Shown here one piece after another: positions 1 to 8,901 of a DNA stretch of 64,000 bases; positions within the stretch are counted from its first letter, which is position 1; every line of letters begins with the position of its first letter. The DNA lies in NCBI GenBank assembly GCA_045640265.1, contig JAZUES010000084.1, positions 1-64,000 of the forward strand. Direction: 5' to 3'. The stretch is from Solibacillus sp045640265 (GTDB taxonomy: Bacteria; Bacillota; Bacilli; Bacillales_A; Planococcaceae). Position numbers and translations under genes: made by a program. Below the pieces are notes generated by a model. That model had not been told where the DNA came from and searched no databases. It worked only from the letters and a program-made list of their open reading frames with translations.

Positions 1-258
1 AGAATGAGGCTGGGACAAAACCCAAAAATAGCATTTTTCTCTGTGAGAAAAATGCTATTTTTTCGGCGCAAGAAAATTGATTTCCATTCCGGGTACGCTT
101 TCCGGGGGCGTGGCCTGAGCCTGTAGTCTCAGGCGTCACGCTATTCCCCCAGGAGTCGCCCCTCCATTCCAATCAATTTTCGATTTATCATTTTTTATCA
201 TAATATTTTGCTTATTTCTTTAAATTTTTTACTTATGTCCCAGCCTCATTTTTTTCAC
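1..258 (+). repeat. Intergenic stem-loop repeat, copy 1
   Basis: The ends are inverted copies: ATGAGGCTGGGACA near base 4 and TGTCCCAGCCTCAT near 237-250. Just inside the left end is an 18-bp perfect hairpin (arms 24-41 and 45-62, loop TGT). The GC-rich middle (about 70-180) is flanked by GAAAATTGATT and AATCAATTTTC, a second inverted pair. There is no open reading frame. A second diverged copy lies at 7044-7238 in the other orientation. From memory, GAGGCTGGGACA repeats are common between genes of Bacillales; mobility is not shown. The left edge may lie outside the window. Confidence 0.75.
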
Positions 259-260
259 CC

Positions 261-289
261 TTCACTTTTCTAGCATATCGTGCTATACT
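261..289 (+). promoter_or_regulatory. Candidate sigma-A promoter of the nhaC-type gene
   Basis: TTCACT (261-266), 17 bases, TATACT (284-289), 58 bases before the start codon. A small dyad TAGCA/TGCTA (271-285) overlaps the -10 region. The -35 match is partial. Confidence 0.4.
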
Positions 290-346
290 GACTTTCGTAC
301 TTCAATGCGTTGAAGCGCGAAATTGTCATTAAGGAGTCTTTGCATC

Positions 347-1726
347 ATGATTGCTAAACAATACATAAAACCACATCTAATAGAAGCACTCTTTCTCATG
401 CTCTTTATTATTGCCATTATCTCTTATTCCATTATTAAGCTTGAAAGTGTACCACATATTCCAATATTAATTTCAATTTTTATTTTAATTGTTTATGGTG
501 TTTTGAAAAAAGTATCTTACCGTGAACTTGAAAAGAGTATGGTAAGCTCTGTTTCCATGAGCATTAATGCAATCTATATCTTTCTGTTAATTGGGGTACT
601 TATCAGTAGTTGGTTAATTAGTGGAACCATTCCTACCCTTTTATATATCGGATTTTCGATCGTTTCGGCAAGCTTCTTTTATGCTATTGTATTCATCCTA
701 ACTAGCATCATTGGCACAGCTATCGGTAGTTCGTTAACGACAGTTGCAACTGTAGGCGTTGCGATGTTAGGCGTTGCAAGTTCGATTGATGCTTCACTCG
801 TTATTACAGCAGGTGCAATTGTTTCTGGGGCGTTTTTCGGGGATAAAATGTCCCCACTTTCGGATACGACAAACTTAGCAGCATCAGTTGTCGGGATTGA
901 TTTGTTTACGCATATCAAAAATATGATGTATACGACGATTCCTGCATTTTTTCTTTCACTTATTGGCTATCTCGTATTATCACCAAGTTCCGATACGATT
1001 GATACACAGCTCATTTCGCACTACAAGGAAATACTAATATCAACGAATTTGATTCATTGGTATTCATTACTACCGCTTGTTCTACTAATTATTTGTACAT
1101 GTTACAAGTTACCAAGTCTCGTAACATTAGCGATTAGTGCCATTAGTGGTATCATTATTTCTTATTTCCATAGCACGATTCCTTTAAATGAACTTTTCAC
1201 AATTTTATACAACGGATTTACGATGAGTACAGGTGTTGAAGCGATTGATTCTTTATTATCTCGTGGCGGCATGAATAGTATGTTGTTTACGATTATCTTG
1301 ATCGTGCTTTCTCTTTCAATGGGTGGACTATTATTTGCACTTGGCATCATTCAAACACTACTGAATTCGGTTCAATCGTTGCTTACTACAGTTGGTAAAG
1401 CCATTACTGGGTCCGCGCTTACAGCAATTGTTATTAATCTATTTATCGGGGAACAATATTTATCGATACTGTTAACAGGTGAAGCGTACAAAGAAAAATT
1501 TAAAAGTTTACAGCTACATCCTAAAAATTTATCACGTGTTATAGAAGATGCAGGTACCGTTATAAATCCACTTGTTCCATGGAGTGTGTGTGGCTTATTT
1601 ATTGCTTCAGCACTTCAAGTAAGTGTTATCGACTATTTACCGTTTGCCTTCTTTTGTTTACTAAGCCCTGTTATGACCATCTTATTTGGTTGGTTGAATA
1701 TTACGATTACAAAAGAAACGCACTAG
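347..1726 (+). CDS. nhaC: NhaC-family Na+/H+ antiporter
   Basis: This polytopic membrane protein of 459 residues should exchange cytoplasmic Na+ for external protons, or a related substrate pair (some NhaC relatives are malate/lactate antiporters). About eleven hydrophobic segments are visible. The family signature GAFFGDKMSPLSDTTNLAA lies near residue 160, and VINPLVPWSVCG near the C-terminus also fits. I chose ATG 347 because AAGGAG (331-336) sits ten bases upstream; a TTG at 323 in the same frame has no ribosome site. It is a single-gene unit that ends inside the stem of a shared terminator. The exact substrate cannot be read from the sequence. Confidence 0.9.
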   Translation: MIAKQYIKPHLIEALFLMLFIIAIISYSIIKLESVPHIPILISIFILIVYGVLKKVSYRELEKSMVSSVSMSINAIYIFLLIGVLISSWLISGTIPTLLYIGFSIVSASFFYAIVFILTSIIGTAIGSSLTTVATVGVAMLGVASSIDASLVITAGAIVSGAFFGDKMSPLSDTTNLAASVVGIDLFTHIKNMMYTTIPAFFLSLIGYLVLSPSSDTIDTQLISHYKEILISTNLIHWYSLLPLVLLIICTCYKLPSLVTLAISAISGIIISYFHSTIPLNELFTILYNGFTMSTGVEAIDSLLSRGGMNSMLFTIILIVLSLSMGGLLFALGIIQTLLNSVQSLLTTVGKAITGSALTAIVINLFIGEQYLSILLTGEAYKEKFKSLQLHPKNLSRVIEDAGTVINPLVPWSVCGLFIASALQVSVIDYLPFAFFCLLSPVMTILFGWLNITITKETH

Positions 1727-1746
1727 CCATATTGCTGCTAGTGCGT
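1718..1746. terminator. Bidirectional intrinsic terminator, nhaC / patatin gene
   Basis: Ten-base-pair stem ACGCACTAGC (1718-1727) / GCTAGTGCGT (1737-1746), with TTTTCTT after it on + and AAAAGAAA before it, which gives a U tract on the - strand. The nhaC stop codon lies inside the left arm. Confidence 0.85.
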
Positions 1747-1750
1747 TTTC

Positions 1751-2611
1751 TTATTTAATATTTAAGAATTGCTTCAACTCTTGCATTTTTTTCACAGCTT
1801 GCTCATAGCCTAGTTCATAATTGGCGCGCATTTGGTCAACTTTACTTTCAAAGCTTTTTATTGCATAATCTGGCTTTAAAATAAAGGCATTTCCTGTCTC
1901 CTCAAGTTCTCCAATATGGTGCATCGTTTCATTATACATATTTGCGCGATTATTCATCGCTGCAGCTAGTCGTGGATAACGTTTTTGGAAAAGTTTCGTC
2001 GCCAATTTATTCGACTTTGACGTGCCCTTTATATAGCCTGGTTCACGGGTTAAAATAAGTAAATGTTTATCAAAACCTTTTTCAATCGCTCGTTTTACAG
2101 GAATGGATTCAGCTAAACCGCCATCATAATAAGGTACATCACCAAGCTTTATTTCTGGGAAAAGTATCGGAATCGCACAAGTTGCTTGAAGTATATCGCA
2201 GTTTCTAGACATTTCATGCGCACTTTTATACTCTACTTTTCCTGTATACGCATTCGTTACGCCAAATTCAACTTCCCCTGGGTACTCATAGTACGAATCC
2301 CAATCAAATAAATCGAGTTGGTTTGGAACCACATTGTAGGAGAAATCTAACCCAAAATAACTTTTTTCTTTTAAAAAATTTCGTACGCCCATATAACGCG
2401 GATCGTTGCGATATGTCGTTAATACACGGAATGTACGTTCAGGCTGGTTCGACATATATGATACCGCATTAATCGCACCTGCAGAGATAGCTGCAATATA
2501 TGGCATCTTTATTTGTTGCTCCATTAATGCATCCAGTACACCTGCAGTAAACACTGTTCGAAACGTGCCACCTTCTAATACTAAACTACAGTCTTTAATT
2601 TCAGGCATCAT
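1751..2611 (-). CDS. Patatin-like phospholipase/esterase
   Basis: Predicted cytoplasmic serine acyl hydrolase of 286 residues, of the patatin-like group related to E. coli RssA/YjjU. The oxyanion loop LEGGTFRTVFTAG is at the N-terminus, the nucleophile is in AISAGAIN, and the dyad aspartate is in YYDGGLAESIP. The usual GxSxG elbow reads AxSxG here, a mild change seen in some family members. ATG 2611 lies seven bases after AAAGAG; an upstream GTG (2617) and a second ATG (2608) are less or equally likely. It converges on nhaC and diverges from pepF. The substrate is unknown; membrane lipid turnover is an inference. Confidence 0.85.
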   Translation of the reverse strand: MMPEIKDCSLVLEGGTFRTVFTAGVLDALMEQQIKMPYIAAISAGAINAVSYMSNQPERTFRVLTTYRNDPRYMGVRNFLKEKSYFGLDFSYNVVPNQLDLFDWDSYYEYPGEVEFGVTNAYTGKVEYKSAHEMSRNCDILQATCAIPILFPEIKLGDVPYYDGGLAESIPVKRAIEKGFDKHLLILTREPGYIKGTSKSNKLATKLFQKRYPRLAAAMNNRANMYNETMHHIGELEETGNAFILKPDYAIKSFESKVDQMRANYELGYEQAVKKMQELKQFLNIK

Positions 2612-2771
2612 TTTCACACTCTTTCAATCTTTTCTTTTTAACTTCTCTTTAAATCAATTATACCCCTTTTCTCCATTTTGTAAGAAACTTTATTCGTCTC
2701 GCAAGTACTTCCTAAATATTCTGAAATATGTTATATTTATTTCGAATATCGGAATATTAGGAGGTTATGAA

Positions 2772-4577
2772 ATGTCATCAATAAATCGAAATGAAGTTCC
2801 CGTTCAAGAAACGTGGAATTTAGGAGATCTATTTCCTTCAGAAGAAGCCTATTTAGCAGCAATTGAAGGTTTAAAAGAGGAAGTAAATACAGCTGTTGAA
2901 CAATTAACAGGTACTATTAAAGATGCACAAGGCGCAGTTAAAGCAATTGCAACTATTGAAAAAATCCAAGGAAAAATGATCCCAATCGGAACATATGCTA
3001 GTCTTTCGCATAGCGTTGACCAAACGAGCACAGAAAATCAAATGCGCTCAGCACAATTTGGTTCTGTTGCTGCAACATTTGCAACTAAGCTATCATTTGT
3101 AAAAAGTGATTTACTTGCTTTAGATGAAGCTATTTTAAAAGAAGCACAAAAGCTTAAACCCGAATATGCAAATTATATTGAAAAACTCTTGATTCAAAAA
3201 CCTTACCAATTACATCCTGAAGCAGAAAAAGCTTTAGCAGCATTTGGCGCAACATTCGATGCGCCGTATGAGCTTTACAACACAACGAAATTAGTTGATA
3301 TGAAATTCCCGAATTTCGAAGTAAATGGAGAGGCTTTCCCGATGAGCTACAACCTATTCGAGGGTGATTGGGAATTGGAAACAGATACGGACAAACGTCG
3401 TGCTGCATTCGATGCTTTTTCTAATAAATTACGTGATTATCAACATACAACAGCAAAAGCTTATAATACCCACTTAAACATCGAAAAAACGGATGCCGAT
3501 TTACGTGGCTATGCATCGATTTATGATGCGTTACTTGAATCACAACAAGTGGATCGTACGCTTTATGACCGTCAAATTGATTTAATTATGAATGAACTTG
3601 CACCGCACATGCGTCGTTATGCGAAGCTTCTACAAAAAACTCATGGCTTAGACAAAATGACTTTTGCAGATTTAAAAGTTTCATTAGATCCATCATATGA
3701 ACCTACAATTACCGTAGAAGAGTCTCGTCAATATATGAAGGACGGCTTAGCAGTTATGGGTGAAGATTATAGTAAGATGATAGACCGCGCATTTGAAGAG
3801 CGTTGGATAGACTTTGCTCAAAATGCCGGCAAATCAACAGGTGCATTTTGTTCAAGTCCTTACGGTGTACACCCTTATGTACTAATTTCTTGGACGAGTC
3901 GTATGAATGAAGTGTTTGTATTAGCACACGAGCTTGGTCATGCTGGACATTTCTATTTAGCAAATGATGAACAAAACATTTTCAATGCCCGTCCATCTCT
4001 ATACTTCATTGAAGCACCATCAACAATGAATGAAATGCTAATGGCAAACTATTTATTAAAAAATTCAAATGATACACAATTCAAGCGTTGGGTTATTTCG
4101 ACAATCATTAGCCGCACGTATTACCACAACTTCGTTACACATTTACTTGAAGCAGCTTACCAACGTAAAGTATATGACATTATCGATGCAGGTGGTAGTG
4201 TCAACGCACCCAAACTAAACGAATTAAAACGTGAAGTGCTAGAGCAGTTCTGGGGTGATACGGTAGAAATTAACGAAGGTGCTGAGTTAACTTGGATGCG
4301 CCAACCACATTATTATATGGGCTTATATCCATACACATACTCTGCTGGCTTAACGATTTCAACACAAGTTTCACAACGTATTTTAAATGGTGATGAATCA
4401 GCTGTTGCTGCATGGACAGAAGTATTAAAAACAGGTGGTACAAAAACGCCAGTTGAATTAGCAAAAATGGCTGGTGTAGATATTACAACAGAGCAACCGC
4501 TACGTGATACAATCACATTTATTGGCGATTTAATCACACAACTAGAACAATTAACTGCTGAATTACAAAACGCATAA
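2772..4577 (+). CDS. pepF: Oligoendopeptidase F (M3 family)
   Basis: Zinc metallopeptidase of 601 residues that degrades short peptides in the cytoplasm. The zinc motif HELGHAGH (HExxH) is near residue 385, with the third-ligand region EAPSTMNEMLMANY about 25 residues on. Length matches PepF of Bacillus and Lactococcus. ATG 2772 follows AGGAGG (2759-2764) at ideal spacing; the open frame runs further upstream, but that part is antisense to the patatin gene and is not coding. It forms a single transcription unit with a strong hairpin behind it. Confidence 0.95.
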   Translation: MSSINRNEVPVQETWNLGDLFPSEEAYLAAIEGLKEEVNTAVEQLTGTIKDAQGAVKAIATIEKIQGKMIPIGTYASLSHSVDQTSTENQMRSAQFGSVAATFATKLSFVKSDLLALDEAILKEAQKLKPEYANYIEKLLIQKPYQLHPEAEKALAAFGATFDAPYELYNTTKLVDMKFPNFEVNGEAFPMSYNLFEGDWELETDTDKRRAAFDAFSNKLRDYQHTTAKAYNTHLNIEKTDADLRGYASIYDALLESQQVDRTLYDRQIDLIMNELAPHMRRYAKLLQKTHGLDKMTFADLKVSLDPSYEPTITVEESRQYMKDGLAVMGEDYSKMIDRAFEERWIDFAQNAGKSTGAFCSSPYGVHPYVLISWTSRMNEVFVLAHELGHAGHFYLANDEQNIFNARPSLYFIEAPSTMNEMLMANYLLKNSNDTQFKRWVISTIISRTYYHNFVTHLLEAAYQRKVYDIIDAGGSVNAPKLNELKREVLEQFWGDTVEINEGAELTWMRQPHYYMGLYPYTYSAGLTISTQVSQRILNGDESAVAAWTEVLKTGGTKTPVELAKMAGVDITTEQPLRDTITFIGDLITQLEQLTAELQNA

Positions 4578-5832
4578 TAGATTGAACAGACCACCTTATA
4601 TCAGGTGGTCTGTTTTCATTAGATGGCCACTGCTGTTTTACAACATCTACTTGTTGGAACAATACTGAAACGCCTGATTCAATCGCTGCGGACCCTACAG
4701 CTTTTGCCACAACACCTGCCACACGCTCATCCATTGAGCTTGGCACGATAAAATCTTCATGTAACTCTTTATCCGTTACAAGTGATGCGATGGCTTCAAC
4801 AGCAGCGAGCTTCATCGCTTCGTTAATATCTGTCGCACGCACATCTAATGCCCCTCTGAAAATTCCTGGGAATGCTAACATATTATTAATTTGGTTTGCA
4901 TGATCAGAGCGACCCGTTCCAATAATACGCACACCCCACTTTTTAGCGTTTTCTGGTGTTATTTCTGGATCCGGATTTGCTAAGCCAAAAACGATTGAAT
5001 CAGCTGCCATCGACTTGATATGCGCTTCTGTTAAAATGTTTGCGGCTGATACACCGATAAATACGTCCGCATCAGCAAGTGCATCCGCTAACACACCACG
5101 TAATTGATATGGATTCGTTAAATTTGCTATTTGGTCTTTTACTGGATTCATTCCTTCTGAGCGACCTTCGTAAATTATTCCCTTCGTGTCACACATCACA
5201 ACATTTGTGTAGCCCATTTGAATTAAAATGCGTAAAATTGCAATCCCAGCTGCACCCGCCCCGTTAATTACAACTTTCATATGTTGTACTTCTTTTTTTA
5301 CAATCTTCACTGCATTAATCAGTGCCGCACCAACGACAATTGCTGTCCCGTGCTGATCATCATGAAATACTGGGATATTACATTCCGCACGTAAACGGTC
5401 TTCGATTTCAAAACAGCGCGGTGCCGATATATCTTCTAAATTAATGCCTCCATAAGTCGGAGAAATTGCCTTAACAACACGTACGATTTCATCAACATCT
5501 TTTGTGGCTAAGCAAACGGGAACGGCATCGACATTTGCAAAACGTTTTAATAATAACGCCTTTCCTTCCATAACAGGAAGTGCTGCTTCTGGACCGATAT
5601 CCCCTAACCCTAGTACAGCAGTTCCGTCCGTTACGATTGCCACTAAATTTCCCTTCATCGTGTAGTCATATACAGTCGAGGGATTTTTCGCGATTTCTAA
5701 ACAAGGGGCTGCTACACCTGGAGAATATGCTAAACTTAAATCATACTTATCTTGCACAGGTACTTTCGCCCGAATCTCCATCTTTCCACCAAAATGTTCG
5801 TGCATTTCTAGAGACTTCTTCATTAAATCCAT
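4534..5832 (-). CDS. ytsJ: NAD(P)-dependent malic enzyme, short form; C-terminus probably frameshifted
   Basis: Oxidative decarboxylation of malate to pyruvate. Motifs in order: LSLAYSPGVAAPC, TDGTAVLGLGDIGPEA, FHDDQHGTAIV, the nucleotide loop INGAGAAG and FGLANPDPEI. This is the short class (about 400 residues, like B. subtilis YtsJ). ATG 5832 follows AAGGGG. The last 28 codons as sequenced are odd: the frame passes through the intergenic terminator and overlaps the 3' end of pepF by 44 bases antisense. One extra T in the run 4636-4639 would instead end the protein in VVKTAVAI with a stop at 4619-4621, just before the hairpin. A real indel or a base-calling error near the 3' end is likely; the catalytic part is intact. 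Confidence 0.88.
   Translation of the reverse strand: MDLMKKSLEMHEHFGGKMEIRAKVPVQDKYDLSLAYSPGVAAPCLEIAKNPSTVYDYTMKGNLVAIVTDGTAVLGLGDIGPEAALPVMEGKALLLKRFANVDAVPVCLATKDVDEIVRVVKAISPTYGGINLEDISAPRCFEIEDRLRAECNIPVFHDDQHGTAIVVGAALINAVKIVKKEVQHMKVVINGAGAAGIAILRILIQMGYTNVVMCDTKGIIYEGRSEGMNPVKDQIANLTNPYQLRGVLADALADADVFIGVSAANILTEAHIKSMAADSIVFGLANPDPEITPENAKKWGVRIIGTGRSDHANQINNMLAFPGIFRGALDVRATDINEAMKLAAVEAIASLVTDKELHEDFIVPSSMDERVAGVVAKAVGSAAIESGVSVLFQQVDVVKQQWPSNENRPPDIRWSVQSIMRFVIQQLIVLVV
4585..4614. terminator. Terminator of pepF, probably shared with the malic enzyme gene
   Basis: Eleven-base-pair stem AACAGACCACC (4585-4595) / GGTGGTCTGTT (4604-4614) with a T-rich run on +. The - strand U tract is poor. 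The malic enzyme reading frame as sequenced runs straight through this hairpin. Confidence 0.85.
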
Positions 5833-5878
5833 TTTATCCAACCCCTTATAATTTTTAGAATATTCTTTATATTTACGT

Positions 5879-5907
5879 ATCTTATTTGTTTTAAATTCCT
5901 TTGTCAA
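5879..5907 (-). promoter_or_regulatory. Sigma-A promoter of the malic enzyme gene
   Basis: On the - strand: TTGACA (5907-5902), 17 bases, TAAGAT (5884-5879). The perfect -35 and spacing make this a strong call. It leaves a leader of roughly 40 bases. Confidence 0.75.
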
Positions 5908-5950
5908 CGATAATATCAAAAACGACATTACCCTAGTGAAATACCAAAAG

Positions 5951-5973
5951 GAACCCTGTAATACCAAGGGTTC
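5951..5973. other. Small hairpin in the 5833-6227 divergent spacer
   Basis: GAACCCT / AGGGTTC (7 bp, 9-base loop). It lies upstream of the malic enzyme promoter, so it is outside that leader. No reading frame with a ribosome site occurs in this spacer. It may be an operator or nothing. Confidence 0.3.
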
Positions 5974-6227
5974 AATGACAAATTATCAAATTTTAAAGAT
6001 TGTTAAAACGTACACAATCAATTATTCTAACAAAACAAATGTAAGTGCTGTCATTTTCAAACCATTGCTTTGCCGCGCTAAAGTATGTGATAGTTTACAC
6101 GAAACGCTTTTCATCGTGAAATATGAAACATTTCACAAAGTCCTAAAAATATTTTTAACTGTCATAAATTTTCCGTCACATTCACAACACAATTTTTGTT
6201 AAAATTATACATACTGGAGGGAATGCC

Positions 6228-7043
6228 ATGACTGAAGATCACAAAACTGAAGAGCTAACAGAAGAAGAATTTTTACAATTAGTTTTAGATGAGCAAGAGA
6301 AGGCACTTGCTAAAGCAAGGGAAGAAAGACTTAATCCTTCGCCTAAAAAACCCAAAAAGCAAAAGCCTATGGTCCGTCTTGTTGTTTGGTTAATGGCACT
6401 CATACTTGTCTTTAATACATTTGCAATTATATTTAATATTTATTCCATTCCAGCAATTGAATTTGTTAAGGTTTCCGCTCAACTTTCTAGTCAAGAACAT
6501 ATTCAAAATTATAAAAAGGCCGTTGTTACAATTAATACGGAATCAAGTAAAGGGACAGGCTTTGCGGTCAGTGAAGATGGCTATATTTTAACAAATGAAC
6601 ACGTTATAGATGATGCGTTAACGCTAACGGTGGTGTTCCCAGACAATTCACTTTATCAAGCGGAAGTGATTGAAGCCTATGAACAATATGACTTAGCATT
6701 ATTAAAAGTGGATGGCAGTGATCTACCCCATTTAACATTAAGTAATTCGAGTACATTATTAGATCAACAGCACGTATACTTTATCGGAAATCCGTTAGCA
6801 TTTAGTGGTATTGCCAATGAAGGGAAAATTGTGGGTCATACAACGGCTACATCAATTAATACGGAAATTGTGATGATGGATGCCCCCGTTTATAAAGGCA
6901 ATAGTGGCAGTCCTGTCATTAGTGAAGATGGTGAAGTTATTGGAGTAGTATTTGCTACAGGTAAACGACAACCACATGGAAAAGTTGGCTTATTCATCCC
7001 AATTGAAAGAGCACACGAATTATTTTCACAATGGATTAACTAA
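6228..7043 (+). CDS. Membrane-anchored trypsin-like serine protease (no PDZ domain)
   Basis: Protein of 271 residues: an acidic/basic cytoplasmic tail, one membrane segment (about 49-74), then an extracytoplasmic S1C-type protease domain. The triad is visible: His125 in TNEHVID, Asp155 in YDLALL, Ser226 in GNSGSP. It resembles HtrA/DegP over the protease part but ends right after it, so the PDZ domain that gates HtrA is absent. GGAGGG lies just before ATG 6228. Single gene; no clear promoter seen. A role in surface protein quality control or processing is an inference. Confidence 0.88.
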   Translation: MTEDHKTEELTEEEFLQLVLDEQEKALAKAREERLNPSPKKPKKQKPMVRLVVWLMALILVFNTFAIIFNIYSIPAIEFVKVSAQLSSQEHIQNYKKAVVTINTESSKGTGFAVSEDGYILTNEHVIDDALTLTVVFPDNSLYQAEVIEAYEQYDLALLKVDGSDLPHLTLSNSSTLLDQQHVYFIGNPLAFSGIANEGKIVGHTTATSINTEIVMMDAPVYKGNSGSPVISEDGEVIGVVFATGKRQPHGKVGLFIPIERAHELFSQWIN

Positions 7044-7238
7044 AAAATGATGCTGGACGAAGTAAAATTTCCTTAAATTTAGTGAAATACTATATTAATA
7101 AATTTATTAATTGATTAGATTTTAGGACGACTCTTAAAAGAACAGCACGATGAATAGACGTCCGTATAGAGATGTGCACAAAAAAACATCCTTTTTCTCA
7201 CTCGAGAAAAAGGATGTTTTTGGTTTGTCCCAGTACGT
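7044..7238 (-). repeat. Intergenic stem-loop repeat, copy 2 (reverse orientation)
   Basis: Read on the - strand this begins CTGGGACAAACC, then an 18-bp perfect hairpin (7221-7204 / 7199-7182, loop GAGT), and ends near 7044 with GTCCAGCATCATTTTTT, mirroring the ends of the copy at 1-258. The middle has diverged and lacks the GC-rich core of copy 1. Three of the five variable stem pairs differ from copy 1, each with the matching change on the other arm. The hairpin with its T run could also terminate transcription after the protease gene or pit. Confidence 0.65.
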
Positions 7239-7245
7239 TTTTATA

Positions 7246-8262
7246 TTAGAAAATGAAACTATATAATAAATAAAATAATGCTGCCATTAATGCAGATATA
7301 GGGAGTGTGATGAACCACGTAATGACAATTTTACGCGCCATACCCCATTTTACACCTTTTACACGCTGTGCTGCACCTACACCCATAATGGCTGAAGAAA
7401 TAACATGCGTTGTTGATACAGGTAATGCAATAAGGGTAGCTCCAAAAATAATGGATGCGGAACTTAAATCTGCAGCTACACCATTAATCGGACGGATTTT
7501 CATAATTTTCCCGCCCACTGTCTTAATAATTTTGTAACCACCAATCGATGTTCCTAGACCCATTGCTAATGCACACGCCAAGCGAACCCAACTTTGCACT
7601 TCATCTGTTGTTTGCCAGTTCGCAGCGATTAGAGCCATTGTAATAATCCCCATCGCTTTTTGCGCATCGTTTGTCCCATGTGTAAACGATTGTAAGGCTG
7701 CCGTACCAATTTGCGTTATACGAAATGCCTTTGTCGTTGTATATAAAGGTGAGCGTTGGAAAATAACCTTAAAAATCTTCATGACGATAAAGCCTAGTAC
7801 AATAGCGATAATTGGCGAAACAATTAAGGCTTGTAAAATTTTAATAAAACCTGTGTAATTGATAATTTCAAAGCCAGCAGATGCCACTGCCGCCCCTGCT
7901 ATTGAACCAATTAATGTATGAGATGAACTTGATGGAATTCCAAAATACCATGTCACTAAGTTCCACGTTATAGCTGAACTCAGTGCAGCTAAAATTATAA
8001 CCGAACCTGTAACATCTCCTTCAAAAGCATTGAGCGAGAAAGGATCGACAATTCCAGATGCTACGGCTTTTGCCACACCAACGAATGTAATCGCCCCAAC
8101 AAAGTTCATGATTGCTGCCATCAATACAGCGACACGCGGCTTTAATGCACGCGTTGATACAGATGTTGCAATTGCATTTGCCGTATCATGAAAACCGTTA
8201 ATAAAATCAAAGACTAATGCAAAGATGACAACGAGTACAGTAATGATTAATAACGTATTCAT
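7246..8262 (-). CDS. pit: Low-affinity inorganic phosphate transporter, PiT family
   Basis: Membrane protein of 338 residues that should take up metal-phosphate with H+ or Na+. The paired PiT signatures are present: GFHDTANAIATSVSTRAL in the N-terminal half and HGTNDAQKAMGII in the C-terminal half. About ten hydrophobic segments. ATG 8262 follows GAGGAG seven bases upstream. It is the second gene of a two-gene operon, 18 bases behind ykaA; that pairing is conserved in B. subtilis (ykaA-pit). Confidence 0.95.
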   Translation of the reverse strand: MNTLLIITVLVVIFALVFDFINGFHDTANAIATSVSTRALKPRVAVLMAAIMNFVGAITFVGVAKAVASGIVDPFSLNAFEGDVTGSVIILAALSSAITWNLVTWYFGIPSSSSHTLIGSIAGAAVASAGFEIINYTGFIKILQALIVSPIIAIVLGFIVMKIFKVIFQRSPLYTTTKAFRITQIGTAALQSFTHGTNDAQKAMGIITMALIAANWQTTDEVQSWVRLACALAMGLGTSIGGYKIIKTVGGKIMKIRPINGVAADLSSASIIFGATLIALPVSTTHVISSAIMGVGAAQRVKGVKWGMARKIVITWFITLPISALMAALFYLLYSFIF

Positions 8263-8280
8263 AGTTTACTCCTCTGCACG

Positions 8281-8901
8281 TTATGCATTACGCATAATGA
8301 TTGTTTCAATTGTGTTTGCAACTGTTTGACAATAGTCCGCACTGTCTTCTAATTGCTCATATAAATCTTTGAATATAATTAAGCGAATCGGATCTTTTTC
8401 AGTATCGAACAATTCCGTAATCGATTTACGGAAAATCTCGTCACATTGGTGCTCATACTCTTTCATTAAAATTGCGTGTTGACGCATTCCTAATAAATCT
8501 CTTTTATTTAATAACTCCATTGCTTTTACTGCTTCATCTGAGGCTTTCGCAATGTAGTCCACAAAATCACGCATATAGTGATTCACTTCTGTAAATGCAT
8601 ACATTTCAAAATGGGCAATCGTATTTTCAATCCCATCCAAAATATCATCTAACTTAATCGCAAGTGATAAAATATCTTCACGTTCAATTGGTGTCATGAA
8701 CGAATCGTTTAATTTGACGATTAAATCATGGATTAATTTATCGCCAGCGGTTTCGTATGCTTTCATTTTAATTTGAATTTGTTTCAAGTCTGCAATGTTT
8801 GTAATGGTACATTCCTTTGCAAAATTCGCACCTTCTTGTACGTTTCTTGCAATATTTAATAATCCTTCAAAAAATGGATCTGGTTTTTTGGTGTTGAACA
8901 T
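8281..8901 (-). CDS. ykaA: PiT-associated DUF47 / PhoU-like protein
   Basis: All-helical cytoplasmic protein of 206 residues of the DUF47 (TIGR00153) family. Conserved acidic stretches that resemble PhoU metal-binding repeats are visible: EREDILSLAIKLDDILDGIE and the C-terminal DLYEQLEDSADYCQTV. It lies directly upstream of pit in one operon, the usual place for this family, where it is thought to modulate Pit activity. The ribosome site is AGGGGG, 11 bases before ATG 8901. Confidence 0.92.
   Translation of the reverse strand: MFNTKKPDPFFEGLLNIARNVQEGANFAKECTITNIADLKQIQIKMKAYETAGDKLIHDLIVKLNDSFMTPIEREDILSLAIKLDDILDGIENTIAHFEMYAFTEVNHYMRDFVDYIAKASDEAVKAMELLNKRDLLGMRQHAILMKEYEHQCDEIFRKSITELFDTEKDPIRLIIFKDLYEQLEDSADYCQTVANTIETIIMRNA

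Noticed and set aside
2406..2771. N-terminal extension of oligoendopeptidase F
   Set aside because: It is antisense to the patatin gene; AGGAGG before ATG 2772 and family length fix the start.
6095..6125. cre-like sequence for CcpA (TGAAAAGCGTTTC)
   Set aside because: Spacing between TG and CG is one base too long for the consensus.
5936..6202. 88-codon + strand frame upstream of the serine protease gene
   Set aside because: It overlaps the malic enzyme upstream region, has no convincing ribosome site, and the composition is that of AT-rich spacer.
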